Shown: positions 1 to 10,446 of the stretch, in pieces | Position numbering within the stretch: the stretch's first letter is position 1 | Layout of the letters: every line of letters starts with the position of its first letter | NCBI GenBank assembly: GCA_026770575.1 | Contig: MU657191.1 | Coordinates: 98,717-162,716 of the forward strand | Length of the DNA stretch: 64,000 nt | Direction: 5' to 3' | DNA from: Pelagophyceae sp. CCMP2097 | Lineage: Eukaryota > Sar > Pelagophyceae | Translations under genes and position numbers: made by a program | The notes under the pieces: generated by a model | What the model saw: only the letters and a program-made list of their open reading frames with translations | The model's database searches: none | What the model was told of the DNA's origin: nothing

Positions 1-311
1 CGTAAGCGCACTCGAAAAAATCCAACGGACGAGCCAACTGAAACAAACTGCATTACAGAGCAATTGTAATTCAGTAAGGCGACAAAATTGATTGTACAAT
101 TTTCAGCGATCAAGACGTCGAAGTCGGACATCGGACATGGACGCTATGTCGTGCGTCCCTCGAGACTACTTTGCTATACATCCTCCTTTCGGACCTGCGA
201 CGAGCTGCTATGCTAGGGCCCCCGTGACTGTCGTTGTTGTCGTGGTCATCGCGCTGTCGCTCGTAAGGACCCGCGAGAGACGGCCAAGGGCCGTCGGCGA
301 GCGCCGCCGCG

Positions 312-1404
312 ATGCCTCCGCGACAGGCGGTCCGTCGCCGGCTCCTGGCGCCGCGGAGCGTCGACGCCGAGACGGTCTCTGCCGTGCGGGCGTCGATCGA
401 GGCCCCGAGCGGCTTCCGCGTCCACGTCCTGAGCGTCCGCGTGAGTGGCACCGTCTGCTGTCTTGCGCCCCTGCGCAGCGCGGCAGCACGGCCTCCGGCA
501 GGCGGCATCGTCGCTTTGGTCGTCCCGCGTCGGGTACCACGTCAGAGTCGAGTACGACGCCGGCGAGATTGCGCTTGCCGACGACGACGCCGGCGAGGTC
601 CGCACCGTCCTTACGCATCGGCCACCGTCGGGTGCGATGCGCTGCAAGACGTTCCTCGCCGCGCCGACGATCCGGCTGCGGTGCGCGGAGGCGATGAGAC
701 CCCGGGACACGGCCCCTCTGCATCCGGGGCGATAGGCTCGTGGAAGACGAGGATCGCACGCCGCAAAGCCCGCCCGGCATCGACGGAGCTTTGGGGCCTA
801 TGGCCACGCAGAGGTAACGGCGCGTCCGCCGCGACGGACGCGTCCAAATGCCTCTCTAGGCCGGCCGAGGTCCGGGCCGTCGTCTCCTGGGCCTCGGCGC
901 AGCCGGGCGTCGCGACGGCCGTCTGGGGCTCGGTGTATCCCGGCGACGGCGACGCGTATATTACCGACGAAGCGACTGGCGAACCGGTCCACGGGCTCAC
1001 CGTCCGGGCCGACCGCGGGGCCACGCTCGTCCGGAGAGCCAGCGTCCATGGTCCCCCGCCGAGGGAGACGAGGACGGCTGCCTCGGTGCATCGCGTCGGT
1101 GCCCTGGCGGGCGGAAGATACGGCATCCCCCGGCAGGCTCAGATGCGCGCCGTCCTCGGCAAGGACGCCGTCGACGCCGGTCACCACAGCGTCGCCCTTC
1201 AATGGGGCGAGAGGGCGCGGGCGGACACTTCGCACGAGCTCCTCCTTCGATGCCGAGTCGAACTCGTGCCAACACAGGCGAGATGAGCTGCGTCTACGAC
1301 GACGCGACGCGAATCGAAGAGCCGTGGCGCATCTCCGGCGCCTTTTCTGGCGTCGCCAAGACACATCCGAGACTCGAGTATTCAAAGTCACCTTGCTTGC
1401 CGCG
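312..1404 (+). CDS. hypothetical multi-exon protein (approximate model)
   Basis: I do not recognise this protein. Three stretches read like coding exons in different frames. The first starts at the ATG at 312 and runs to 440. A GTGAGT donor at 441 and a CAG acceptor ending at 501 join it in phase 0 to a second exon rich in VGYHVRVEYDAGE-type sequence, up to about 630. A third stretch (about 862-1030) contains VVSWASAQPGVATAVWG and GDGDAYITDEATG. A possible further exon lies near 1290-1404. Only the first junction was checked for phase, so exon ends beyond it are guesses. No signal peptide, membrane segment or known motif is evident. An overlapping minus-strand frame at 1294-1857 is open but looks like a GC-rich shadow. 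Confidence 0.3.
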
Positions 1405-1892
1405 TAGGAACGCTCGCAAGTCGCCGTGCGTTCGCTTTGCACCGTCGCTCTCTCCGGCGGCGGTGCACACGAGTCGCACAGGCTCGAGGCGGCGACGCCG
1501 GCGCCGCGGAGGGCGTTGCTCCGTATACGACGACTCCGCGACAGCGTCGTCAACCGCCTCGTGTTTCAAAGGCACCGTCGGATCGTCGACTCCAGGCGTC
1601 GTGCTGGACGACGGCGACGCGCCGTCGGCCGCGCGAAGGAGGCACACGACGGCCGTCGAGCGCACGCCGTGCGGACTTCTCGGGCCCGGCCCCCGCGGCG
1701 GCGGACGACACCCGATCCGCGCTAGGTGCGCTCGGCGCGTCGTCGAGGCTGCTTCGCCGGAGCTCCGCGGGGGCCTCGCGGCTTTCGGCGGCCCGCCGCC
1801 GCTCGTCGCGCGCCGCGGCCGCGCGCCGTCCAACGAGGCGCCTCCATAATAAAGCACGTGCGTCGGGTACGCGGAAGGTCAAGGGGGCGAGT

Positions 1893-2340
1893 GCTCCTAG
1901 GATCTGAGATGCACAAACTGCAGATCGGCCCAATCTGTCGATTCTTTGAGAGTGGCGATGCACGGGACGGACGCGATATCTGATATAATTGGGCTGCTTA
2001 GTTTTGAATTCTACGATGGAGATATGTCGTCCGCTTTGCCTCGATCGACGTTTAGCAGAAGTTAGAGCCATTAGAAGTCAGGTTAGGTTTTAGGTTAGGG
2101 TTAGGGTTAGGGTTAGGGGTTAGGTTAGTTTCTTACATATAAACATGCGCCTCGACGAGGCCTTTCCAACGCTGTATCGCACGCCACGAACGACGCACTA
2201 CAACCCGACCGAATTTACACGCGGAGCTTTTATTAATGCAGATTGGACGAATTCGATGCCCCAATCTACAGATTGGGCCGCCCAATCTGTAGATTGAGCC
2301 GATCGGCAGATGGTGTCTCTCAGATCCTACTAGGATCCTT
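1893..2340. repeat. inverted-repeat pair enclosing a telomere-like tract
   Basis: The sequence near 1896-1950 (TAGGATCTGAGA, then CTGC, GATCGGC, CAATCT) reappears in reverse complement near 2262-2335 with substitutions and small gaps. The arms are about 50 bp and enclose about 340 bp. The right arm itself contains a short palindrome (CCAATCTACAGATTGGG). This resembles a small non-autonomous element or an old hairpin insertion. I could not define a target-site duplication. Confidence 0.5.
2080..2128 (+). repeat. interstitial telomere-like TTAGGG tract
   Basis: Four perfect tandem TTAGGG units at 2095-2118 are flanked on both sides by degenerate units (TTAGG, TTTTAGG, TTAGGGG). TTAGGG is a widespread eukaryotic telomere unit, including in many stramenopiles. 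The tract is internal, with genes on both sides. Confidence 0.85.
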
Positions 2341-2397
2341 GGACACACCCCTGGAAGCGCTATCACGGAAATTGCCTACCGCGTCAACTAAGAACAC

Positions 2398-2438
2398 TTG
2401 CTTGCTTAAAATCCACCCTGGGTGGGGCTGGCCCAATA
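2398..2438 (-). repeat. dispersed 40-bp motif, copy 1
   Basis: In reverse complement this reads GGCCAGCCCCACCCAGGGTG followed by GATTTTAAGCAAGCAA. It carries the palindrome CCACCCTGGGTGG. It lies about 445 bp beyond the stop codon of the minus-strand gene that ends at 2883. Confidence 0.8.
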
Positions 2439-2882
2439 GGGAGTGCCCGCCAAAACGGTGACAAAGACGGGCTACCAGGCCAAAAGGCTGTGGATGCCCA
2501 TGCCTGTGGCGGTGGTTTGTGCGCATTGCGCTTGGCCGCCTCGTGCAAGGAAGGGAGGCTAAACACTTTGGCTCTTTGGTCGGTTGTTCGATGTCAACTT
2601 TGCAACCGCAACCGCGAAGCGAAAACAGACCCGAAATCGCTTGGTTGAGCGAATTCTAACTGGTAACAAAAAAGGTGAAAAGGGTGTGATTCAAATCCAA
2701 GAGGTAGAAAAGAAGATGAAAATGGACTTAAAAAGGGTGTGATTCAAATCTTCCCTATCCTCAAATTCGTCTCTGTAGAAGCCCCCTCGAGTGCCTTGCA
2801 CACCAATGGAGAGACCAAGGCCCGGGGTTGTCGACAGCGCACAAGAGAGATGTTAGAACCTTTCGGTGTGTCCCTCGAGCCC

Positions 2883-3607
2883 TCACGAAACCGCCTCGGA
2901 GCCTGCCGCCTCGTCTGCGGCGTCGATCTCGTCCGTGTCGTCATCGGAGTCATCCTGTGTTGCGTCAACCGCGTCGACCACGTCACACTGCTCTTCGAGG
3001 TCGGGTTCTTCGACGCGCGGCACCTTTGCCGCGCGCTGCAAATTGTCGTCCGAGGCGGGGACGCGCGAGCTGAAAAGGCCACCCGAGTCGCACGTGCGTC
3101 CGCGCGCCGACTTCGCCTCTGCGATGATCTTCGAAAACGCGCCCGTGTCCTCGACGCCCGCGCCTTCGACCACGTCCCCGCGGCTCGCCGCGAGCGCGGC
3201 CGAAATGCGCCGCAGCCCGGTCGAGGCGTCGATTCCCTCCGCGGGCGACACGGCCTTCCAGCCGTCGCCGAGTCGCACGGCGAGGTCCGGCGACGCCACG
3301 GAACCGGTGTTGCTTGCGCGGCGCGCGAGCGCCCCCAAGGCGCTCGCGCCGGCCGACCCGGCGTCGCCCGTGACGAACTTGGTCTCGAGCAGCGTCTGTC
3401 CGATCCCGTCCTTTTGGTTCACAAGCATCCTGCAGACGTTGGCGTCCTTCTTCGCGACGATAAACGAGACGAACTGGAACGTCACGGGCCCGAACACACT
3501 GCCACGTCGGCTGTATCCGCGGCGCACGCGTACACGGCATCTTCCGCGCCGCAGGGCGTCCACTCCGAAGCAGACGAGTGGCGGTGCCTGCCGCAGCAGG
3601 GCGCCAT
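2883..3607 (-). CDS. hypothetical protein with acidic C-terminus
   Basis: I do not recognise this protein. The main frame (2883 to about 3473) encodes FVSFIVAKKDANVCRMLVN, then a Ser/Ala-rich middle, and ends in a strongly acidic tail (QDDSDDDTDEIDAADEAA). The upstream ATG at 3607 opens MAPCCGRHRHSSASEWTPC in another frame. The two join in phase 0 if the 26 bases 3499-3474 (starting GTGTGTTC, ending CCAG) are removed. That would be a very short intron, so either the model is wrong or the intron is unusual. There is no signal peptide or membrane segment. The acidic tail would fit a nuclear or chaperone-like protein, which is inference only. Confidence 0.45.
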
Positions 3608-3610
3608 CTG

Positions 3611-4257
3611 CCCGCACAGCGCCTCTGAGAACCACGAAGCTTCGAATTCGAATTCGAATCGAAGCAACCTACTTTCTGGCGATAGGCAAATTCGACCCGA
3701 GAGCTCGACAAGGGCGAATTCTAATGCATCTCCTTTTTAACGCCTTGAAAGGCGGAGGACCTTATCCCCGCCTCGCGCGTCGGTAGCCGAAATTGCCATC
3801 GAACCAGCCTCCTGTCGCTCTGTTTGATTTTGGCTTCCAGGGGTTTCCTTGGACGCCTCATCTTGCAACGCGGTTCTCTTTGTCTTAATTCTCGCCGAAA
3901 TGTCCTCGTCGATTCTGCCACATTTTTTTCTTTTCTTTTTCAATTTTCTTTTTCTTTTCTTTTTTTTCCTTGCGAGTTTTTTTCCTCCATCACCATACCA
4001 GCTGGAGCGCCTCTCCTGCTCGACGCCTCGCGTTCCGGGGGTTGCTAGGTCCAGGGCCACGTCCCCTGTTAACAAATAAACACACACACACACGGACTTT
4101 CGGAACTTCGCCAATGGCCCGAAGGCCATGAGCAATCCGTAATTGCAAAATGAGAGAGAGTTTGCGAACGAAGGCGTAGGGTTGTTTCCAGTCACCTTCG
4201 CATCCAAAAGGGCACGACGCGACCGCCGCGGCGCAGTTGGCGGCTCGCGCGATCTCA
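3611..4257. other. intergenic, pyrimidine tract and CA repeat
   Basis: No gene is supported. A T/C-only rich tract runs at about 3922-3990 (long T runs broken by C). A (CA)n microsatellite lies at about 4079-4095. Open frames over the T-rich tract encode only Phe/Leu runs and are rejected. Confidence 0.6.
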
Positions 4258-6618
4258 TGGATAGCGATGTGCTCTCGCAGCACCGGCGCAGCACGCAGCG
4301 GCTGTCGTTGCCCGATGTCGGCGGCATGACGTCGTTGATGAAGAGCGAGGCGAAGCGCGACATGCGCGAGATCGAGAAGGAAGCAGCGTGCCCATCCGCG
4401 CCGCGTCCCTGCACGATTGGCGCGCGCACGCAAAAAGTTGCGTGCGGGTTAGGAGTCGCGCCTCTGAGACAGACTGTTCCAGATTTGAACTCCGGAATCT
4501 TCCCTCGCGGGCGTGCCGGCGGGGGGGTTGGCCTTGCCGCCTCGGCCTCGAGAGCAGGCGCCCAATGCAGACGCACGAGGCTCTCGAGGCGGACGCCGGG
4601 ATCCTCTAAGTCCTCCGAGCGTGAAGCGGGGGGTTCATTTTCGGGTGGCCCGCGATGCCGAGGCGTTGCAACATGGGCGCGCGGCGCGCACCGTCGTGGT
4701 TCCCTAGGAACGGCTCCGCGGGCGGCGCGACGAAGCGGGAAGCGACTCTGCGCGTGAAGACTGACGTCCCGACCATCGCGCCGTTCCTCACACTCGCCTC
4801 CAAGCGACGGCGATGGCGGAAATGGGAGCGCGAGCCGCAGACTATGGCGCGCGAGCTCAGCAGTCCCCCAAACCGCGTCCCGCACCGCTTTGAGAGAGGC
4901 GCGGGTCCCGCCGGGGGCGCGCGCTGTCGGCCCTGCCCGCTGTCATTAAGAGGGCCTTCTGTCGTCCCTTGCCTTTCGAGCGAGTGGGGTCTTCCCTCGG
5001 GCGCGCGGGTCGCTCGAACGGCGTTTGTTTGCAGCGCGGCGCGTGGCGAACGCGCAGACGCGGGCGGACCTCGGCGCCGCCGACGAGGGCGCGGCGCTTG
5101 CGCGCGTCCGCTTCGCCGCCGTGCGGTCGCACTTCATCGCGCGACTGAGCATGCTGCGACGGCAGCGCAACTCGGTCGACGAAGTCGTAGAGGTGCGCAA
5201 CCGGCATCCCTCGCGTCGAAAGGGCGCCCTTTGCCCCATGCGCGCCGGGGGCCCATGGGCCGCCCTTTTGGTGCTTCCCGCCGTGACCAGTGTCCGCGTA
5301 GGCGCTCCAGGGCGACATCGGGGACGTGGGCACGGCGCTCGGCAGCCTCGTTGACCTCGGCGCCGAGGAGCGGCGGCTGCGCGAGGCCCGCGGCGCCGAC
5401 CGCGCGGCGCCGCCGGACGACGAATCCGACGACGAGGACGGCTCGGCGCCCAAGCAGCGGCGGCTCCAATTCTTCGTCGACGGAAGCGACGCGGAAATCG
5501 CGGCGCTCGGCGACCGTGGCCTCGCCGAGCGCTGGGAGCGCCTCGGCGACATCGCGCGGCAGGGCGCCGCCTGTCCGGCGACTCTCGAGGCCCTGCTCCG
5601 CATCGACGTCGGCGACGACGCGGACGAGGTTGGCGACGGCGGCGCGCCGCGGTCGCTGCTCACCGTCCGCGACGACGGCCTCTTCGGCGACGCTTCTGCC
5701 GCGGCGGCGGCGCTGGCGCTGCCGGGCGACCAGCTGCTGCGGTGCTACGTGACGCCGCGCGCGGCGGCGTGGTCACAGGCGGAGCTGCTCGCGGGCGTGG
5801 CCACGAGCAAAGGCATAAACCCGGGCGCGTGGCCGTACCCCGTGGCGCTGGCGCTGCTGCAGCCGGCGGCGGGCCTGGCCGCGCGCGCCGTCGCCGAGGA
5901 GGCGGCGGTGGCCGACCTGCGAAAGCTTGTAGCGGATAAAGAGGCCGAGGTCCGCGCGGCGGCCGACGACCTCGCTCTTGCCCTCGCCGGCGCCACGGCC
6001 GATAGGCGTGCGGCCACCGTTGCCGCCGCGCAGTGCGCCGCCGCGCGCGCCGAGACGGACCGCTTGCGCAAGGAGGCGCAGGCGCTGGTGCTCGCGCTCC
6101 CAGGCAGGAAGGGCCGCGCTGCGCCGACCGCCGCCGCGCGCCGCGGGCAGGCCGCACCCGAGGCCGTACCCGAGGCCGCCGCCGCCGCCGCCCCGGTCAT
6201 CGACGCCGCCGCTGCGCCCGCCGCGCCGGCCGCGGCGGCGCCCGAGGCGCCAAAGGCAAAGGCCGCGCCAAAGCCAAAGGGCGCGGCGGGCCGCCGGTCG
6301 CCGGTGCGCACGGCGGCGCCCGCCGCGGCAAAGCCCGCGGCGCCGGCCAAGGGGCCAAAGGCCGCGGCGGCGCGCAAGGCGGCAAACTCGCCGCCGCGCG
6401 CCCCTGTCGCCGACGACGACGCCGCGGGCGACGGGGCCGCGTCGCCGCGCGATCGCCGCCCGCGCGCGGCCTCGAAGTCGCGCGCGGCGGGCTCGGCGGC
6501 AGGCGCTGCCTCTGAGGAGCAACCACCGGCGCCCGCCGCGCCCGCGTCGAGGAAGCGACCGGCGCCCGAGCCGACGGGCTCGCGCCCGACGACGCGCGGC
6601 CTCCGCAAAGACAGTTGA
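4258..6618 (+). CDS. Ala-rich coiled-coil protein, function unknown
   Basis: I do not recognise the family. The best-supported parts are an exon ending at 5190 (frame LSMLRRQRNSVDEVVE) and a long last exon from about 5310 to the stop at 6618. A GTGCGC donor just after VDEVVE and a GCGTAG acceptor join them, giving VDEVVE then ALQGDIGDVGTALGSL. The upstream start at 4258 (MDSDVLSQHRRSTQRLSLP, then TSLMKSEAKRDMREIEKE) and intermediate exons near 4540-4870 are tentative. The last exon has an acidic patch (DDESDDEDG), a helical region with heptad-like Ala/Leu/Glu spacing (about 5870-6110), and a low-complexity Ala/Pro/Lys tail suggestive of a basic, disordered nucleic-acid- or chromatin-binding end. 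No enzyme motif is seen. Confidence 0.5.
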
Positions 6619-6877
6619 CGGCCTCCGCGAAGACGGGCCGCCGCGCCGCAGCGCGCGCCGCCGCGCCGCCGCGCCGCACGCCCGGCACCTCGATTGAGAA
6701 CAACAACGCACCGACGACCTCGCCGCGGCCGCCCGAGGCGCACCTCTGAAAAAGGCGCAATCTTCTTCGTACTGACTTCGCGACGACCGACGACGGTGAC
6801 CCGGGCTCGAAGGAAGGGAACCCGGGTTGTTCTGAAGTCGGGGATGCCTCTGGTGTTATAGTCTAAGGCCGGAGCGT

Positions 6878-7908
6878 TCAGTCGGCGTAGTGGTAGCTCG
6901 CACGTGGACTTCGCTGGTCCGGCGCGTCCGCGTCGCCGTAGTCTTCGCTGGCGGCGGGTGCGTCGCCGGCTGCGTAGTAATCCTCGTCTTCTTCCCCGTA
7001 ATCGTCGGCGTCGTCGTAAGGCGCGTCGGTATCGTCGTAGTCGTCGTCGTAGCCGTCCGCGTCGGCAGCGAAGTCGGCGGCGTACGTGTCGTCGACGTCG
7101 GGCGGGGCGGCGTCCGCGGCCCGCACCTCGACGGCGATGCCGCGGTGCTCCGCGACGGCGCGCATCGTTGCGAGCCTAAAACGGACCGAGTCCGGGACCC
7201 TAGCGCGTTGGCCGGAAGGCGGCACCTGTCGAGCATGGCGTCGAGCCGCCTCTGGTAGACGCGCGAGACGGCATCAAAGGCGTCTTCGAGCCTGTTTTCC
7301 GGTCAGAGGCCGCGGCGTTTGCGTCCGGCGACGCACTCGTCGAAGCCGGCGGCGAATTCGTCTTCGACGGCGTCGGCGCTCGCGGCGGCGGCCAGCTGCG
7401 TCGTGGCGACGAGCTCGGCCAAGTCGCTTGGCGCCAGCGCCGCATACGCCGCAACGGCCTCGCGCTGCGCCTCGGAGCAGGCGGCTTCATGCGCCGCGGA
7501 GCACGCCGGCCGCAGCGAGTCGGCGAGGTCGGCGAGGGCGGTTTCGCGCTTTGAGCCCATCCAGACCGTAAGGTCGCGCGCGTGCGCACCGTGGACCACC
7601 GTCGGCACGCTCAAGCGCATCTCGGACAGCGTGCCCTCGAGGATCGACTGGCAAAAGACAGTTTCGGCATCCGAAGCGTCGCAGATGACGCGGCGGACGA
7701 AGAGCTCTGAAGACGTCTTGGCCTCGAGGCGCGCCCACGCGGCCGCCGTCGCGTCGCACGCCTCGCAGTCGCCGCCTGGCGCCGCCGTCAGCTGCAGCAG
7801 CACTGCGCGGCCACCGGCGGCGGCGTCGTACGTATCGTGCAGCTCCGCCGCCGCCCACGCAGCCAGGCTCAGCAGGCGCAGCGCGGCCGCCGCAGGAGAG
7901 CGCCCCAT
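6878..7908 (-). CDS. secreted thioredoxin-like protein with acidic tail
   Basis: The ATG at 7908 begins a hydrophobic signal peptide (MGRSPAAAALRLLSLAAW, AAAE). A thioredoxin-like domain follows: a beta-strand pattern (GGRAVLLQLTAAPGG), a CEAC dithiol motif, and a region containing VRRVICDASDAETVF and LSVPTVV. The conserved cis-Pro could be the P of SVPTVV. After about residue 200 the frame ends near 7303. An acceptor AAACAG leads to LEDAFDAVSRVYQRRLDAM, and a final exon (VPDSVRFRLATMRAVAEHR) ends in an Asp/Tyr-rich tail (YDDDYDDTDAPYDDADDY) with stop at 6878. The last two exons join in phase only if 26 bases (GTGCCGCC to GCTAG) are spliced out, or if another donor is used. A role in lumenal or extracellular redox is inferred from the CxxC and leader. 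Confidence 0.6.
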
Positions 7909-8309
7909 CACGAGTGCCGCGGGTATACGACCCGCGCGGCCGATCAGAACGAGAGGCTCTTCAGGGACACCTTCGGCGCGCGCGCGCGGTTCCAACCTGG
8001 CTCGAGCGCTCGGATCAGTGAGCTGTCCAGATCAGCTCGGACACTTCAGCTATGTGTGGACAGTCACAACGGTCTCGAGAGCCTTCAGATATCGCCAAAA
8101 TGGATTTGGGCGATTCCGTCTTTTTTTCTTGCGGCCCGCGGCCGAGCTGCGGACCGGAGGGTCGGGCCTCTGACATCCGCTCGTGCCGACTGCAGACAGC
8201 CTCTTAGACCGAGGCTAGATACCGATTATAGACCGTCGAGTCTATAGACCGAAAGCCGGCGCCACGGCCCGCGGGCGGCGCGGGCCCTTGCCGGATCGCC
8301 GGGGGCGGG
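7909..8309. other. divergent intergenic region
   Basis: This 400-bp gap separates the divergent start codons of the thioredoxin-like gene (-) and the secreted protein gene (+), so both promoters should lie here. I see no TATA-like box or repeated operator. Confidence 0.4.
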
Positions 8310-9700
8310 ATGCGCGGCGTCGGCGCGTGCGTGGTGCTGGGGTTGCTGGCGCCGGCGCTAGCCTGCCTCGTCGACTACCCAGCGCAGCTGCTGCGGCCGC
8401 GCGCCGCCGCGGGCGCGCTCGTTTCGACCGCGAAACTGGTGCACACGTTTGCCGAAGGCGACGCGACGCGCTACTTTACCGTCCTCGACATACCCGCGGC
8501 GTCGCCACTGCGGCCAACACAAGACAACGCGCCCGAAGTCTGGCTCCTGGGCAAGAACGGCTCGTTCCCGCACGCCGTGGGCTCGAAGGCGCGCATCGTC
8601 TTATTCCCGCGGTGCGACGCGCTCCTCGGCTGCGTCTCCGCTGCGGAGGCGGTCGTCGTCGCGGCCGGCGACCGCGCGGTGCACAACGTCGCCGTTTCGC
8701 TCACGGCGGCGGGCGCTTTGTGGGCAATCGGCGGCCTCCTCGGCGAGGCGCTGCCGCTGGCGCGGGCCTGGCGCACAGACGCCTGGCCGCAGCTCTCCTC
8801 TGAAGGCCTGGCGGCCGACACATCCACCCAAATGTTCGGCCGGCGGCACGCCGGGTGCGTCGAGTTGCGCGCGGGCAAGCGCGGCTGCGAGTACGACGGC
8901 CGCCTCAGCCTGGCCACGTTTGGTGGGCGCACGCTTGTGTACGCGCGCGCCAACACGAGGCCAGAGGGCGGCGGCCGCTACGTCCAAGTCGCCGCGCTGC
9001 GCCAGGACCGCGCGGCCTGGGGGTCTTTTGAGCCCATCGACTTCCGGCCCTCGCCGGCGAGCAACTCCTCTTCTCGCCGCGCCTCTCTTCCAATAGCGCG
9101 CCTGGCGCACCCGACGCGGCGTTTCGTAGGAGGGCAAAAGCGCCTTTGGCGACCTGCGGACCATGGCGTCGGCGCGCAACTCGACCGACGTCTACTTTGG
9201 CGCCGTGAACGCCAACCCCGTCGACGCGCGCACCGTATTGGGTCTCTTCCCCACGACGGCGGCGCACAAGGGCAAGGCGCGCGCGGCCATTTTGGCGGCG
9301 GTGTCGTGCGACGGCGTGCACTTCGGGTCGCCGTTGGCGCTGCTGCCTGCAAGTACGGCGACGCGCGGCGAGGTCAACGACCACGCCGTCGACGGCTTCG
9401 TGAGACGAGGTGCCAACGTCTACGCCTACGCGCACCACGGCGTGCCGGGCACGCTGGCAAAGTTCTGCGACGTCAAGCACGGCCGAATCAAGCCGCCGAA
9501 GTCGACGCTCGTCCGCTACACCATCCCCGCCGACCGGCAAAGACCCGCGCCCCGCGCCAGGGGAAGCCACCGCAACCGGGGAAGGCCTCGTCGCACGCGG
9601 CGACACTAGGCTGAGGCAGTGGACGCGCAAGCAGATGCAGCAACTCCGCGCGGCCAAACTCTGCGACGTCCCGGAGCAGCGCGGCAAAAGCAGACGATGA
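8310..9700 (+). CDS. secreted protein, possible beta-propeller (unassigned)
   Basis: The ATG at 8310 opens a clear signal peptide (MRGVGACVVLGLLAPALAC). Exon 1 ends near 9056 and exon 2 starts at 9130 (EGKSAFGDLRTMASARNS, then TDVYFGAVNANPVDA). The only donor that fits in phase 0 is GCGAGC at 9057, implying a GC-AG intron of 73 bp with acceptor CGTAG. Repeated short motifs such as EVWLLGKNGSF, RTLVYARANT, TDVYFGAVN and SCDGVHFGSPLALL resemble strands of a glycosidase-type (GH32/GH43-like) propeller, but I cannot confirm this and see no certain catalytic triad. The 3' end is ambiguous: exon 2 reads to a stop at 9609, or splices to a short last exon, 9620-9700 (WTRKQMQQLRAAKLCDVP). That last exon is duplicated downstream. 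Confidence 0.6.
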
Positions 9701-9790
9701 GACGCCCTGGTGGCAACTCTAATCACGGCCTTGAGACCGGGTGAGGACGGACTGGTGAGCTTGCAGAGTAGGGACCCCGACTCGGCGGTT
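9597..9790 (+). repeat. duplicated 3' segment, uninterrupted copy (A)
   Basis: This block (end of the secreted gene, its possible last exon 9620-9700, and about 90 bp of 3' flank) reappears at 11270-11417 plus 12235-12290, where an inserted element splits it. Both copies keep the open frame of the 81-bp exon, including the stop, with RAAK changed to RSVK. Confidence 0.85.
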
Positions 9791-10446
9791 TATTATGGGC
9801 TTCAATCTGGGATCGCAACGGGGTTTCCCCGCTCGGTTTCTCTATTCGTGTGTATCATATATTGGACCTCGGGCCGCGCGGTCGCGAGCGGCGTCGACGC
9901 CGCGGGTACGGTGGCTCTCCGGAAAGAGGCTGTACAAGTACGGGTTCGACCCGAACCCGAACCCGAACCCGACCCGACCCGAACTTTTGCGTGTGTCGAC
10001 CCGCGAACCCGCGACCCGCGGGTCTGGCCGTGGCCCGAACCCGAACCCGACCCGAGAAGTCGGGTTTGATCTTTCGACAACCCGCGACCTGAGGGTTCGG
10101 CACAACTTGAAAACCCGACCCGACCCGAATACACCGTTTAAGCTCCTGACGTCGTCGTCGTGGGTACGGGGGAGAATTCGACGCGACGTGCGCGTCGTGG
10201 ACGAGCAGTAGGCTGGACCCCATCAGTCTATGCCCCACGCGGCAACTCAGTATGAGGGAGTCCTCAAAGTACATAGAGTCGCCCGATGAGTCGAGAAGGC
10301 TACTAAGTCTTACAAAGATTTTCAAGATTTCTTCGGCGATATCAGAATCGATTTTTCACCTCGGCAGCTGTTAAAACAGCTGCTTCCGGCCGCCGGAAGC
10401 TTCGAACCACACACACACACACACAACCAGCGCCTCGGCAGTCAGC
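9701..10446. other. intergenic with CCCGAA/CCCGAC repeats and a CA tract
   Basis: After the duplicated flank this stretch carries tandem ACCCGA-type hexamers (next entry). A short (CA)n tract lies at about 10411-10425, close to the start codon of the next gene. No gene is supported; open frames across the hexamers are artefacts of the repeat. Confidence 0.6.
9946..10131. repeat. CCCGAA/CCCGAC hexanucleotide repeats
   Basis: Blocks of CCCGAA and CCCGAC units occur at about 9948-9982, 10036-10056 and 10111-10130, with shorter inverted pieces (GTCGGGTTT) between them. The array is imperfect and can be read through in several frames (RTRTRP- or PNPNPNP-like), so the frames carry no coding meaning. 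Confidence 0.7.

Larger units (their letters stand above)
1405..2882. other. gene-poor stretch with repeats
   Basis: No convincing gene is visible here. The segment holds an imperfect inverted-repeat pair, a telomere-like tract and one copy of the dispersed 40-bp motif, all listed separately. From about 1900 the composition is less GC-rich than in the genes. An AATAAA hexamer at 1849 could serve the upstream gene if that gene is real. Confidence 0.5.

Noticed and set aside
3824..4079. Frames encoding Phe/Leu-rich membrane-like proteins
   Set aside because: They are translations of a T-rich pyrimidine tract.
5745..6743. Long minus-strand frames opposite the Ala-rich gene
   Set aside because: High GC keeps the antisense frame open; the plus strand has the splice-consistent upstream exon and helix-like sequence.
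9802..10325. Frames through the CCCGAA repeats
   Set aside because: Low-complexity translations on both strands (RTRTRP, GSGSGSG) with no start context or domain.
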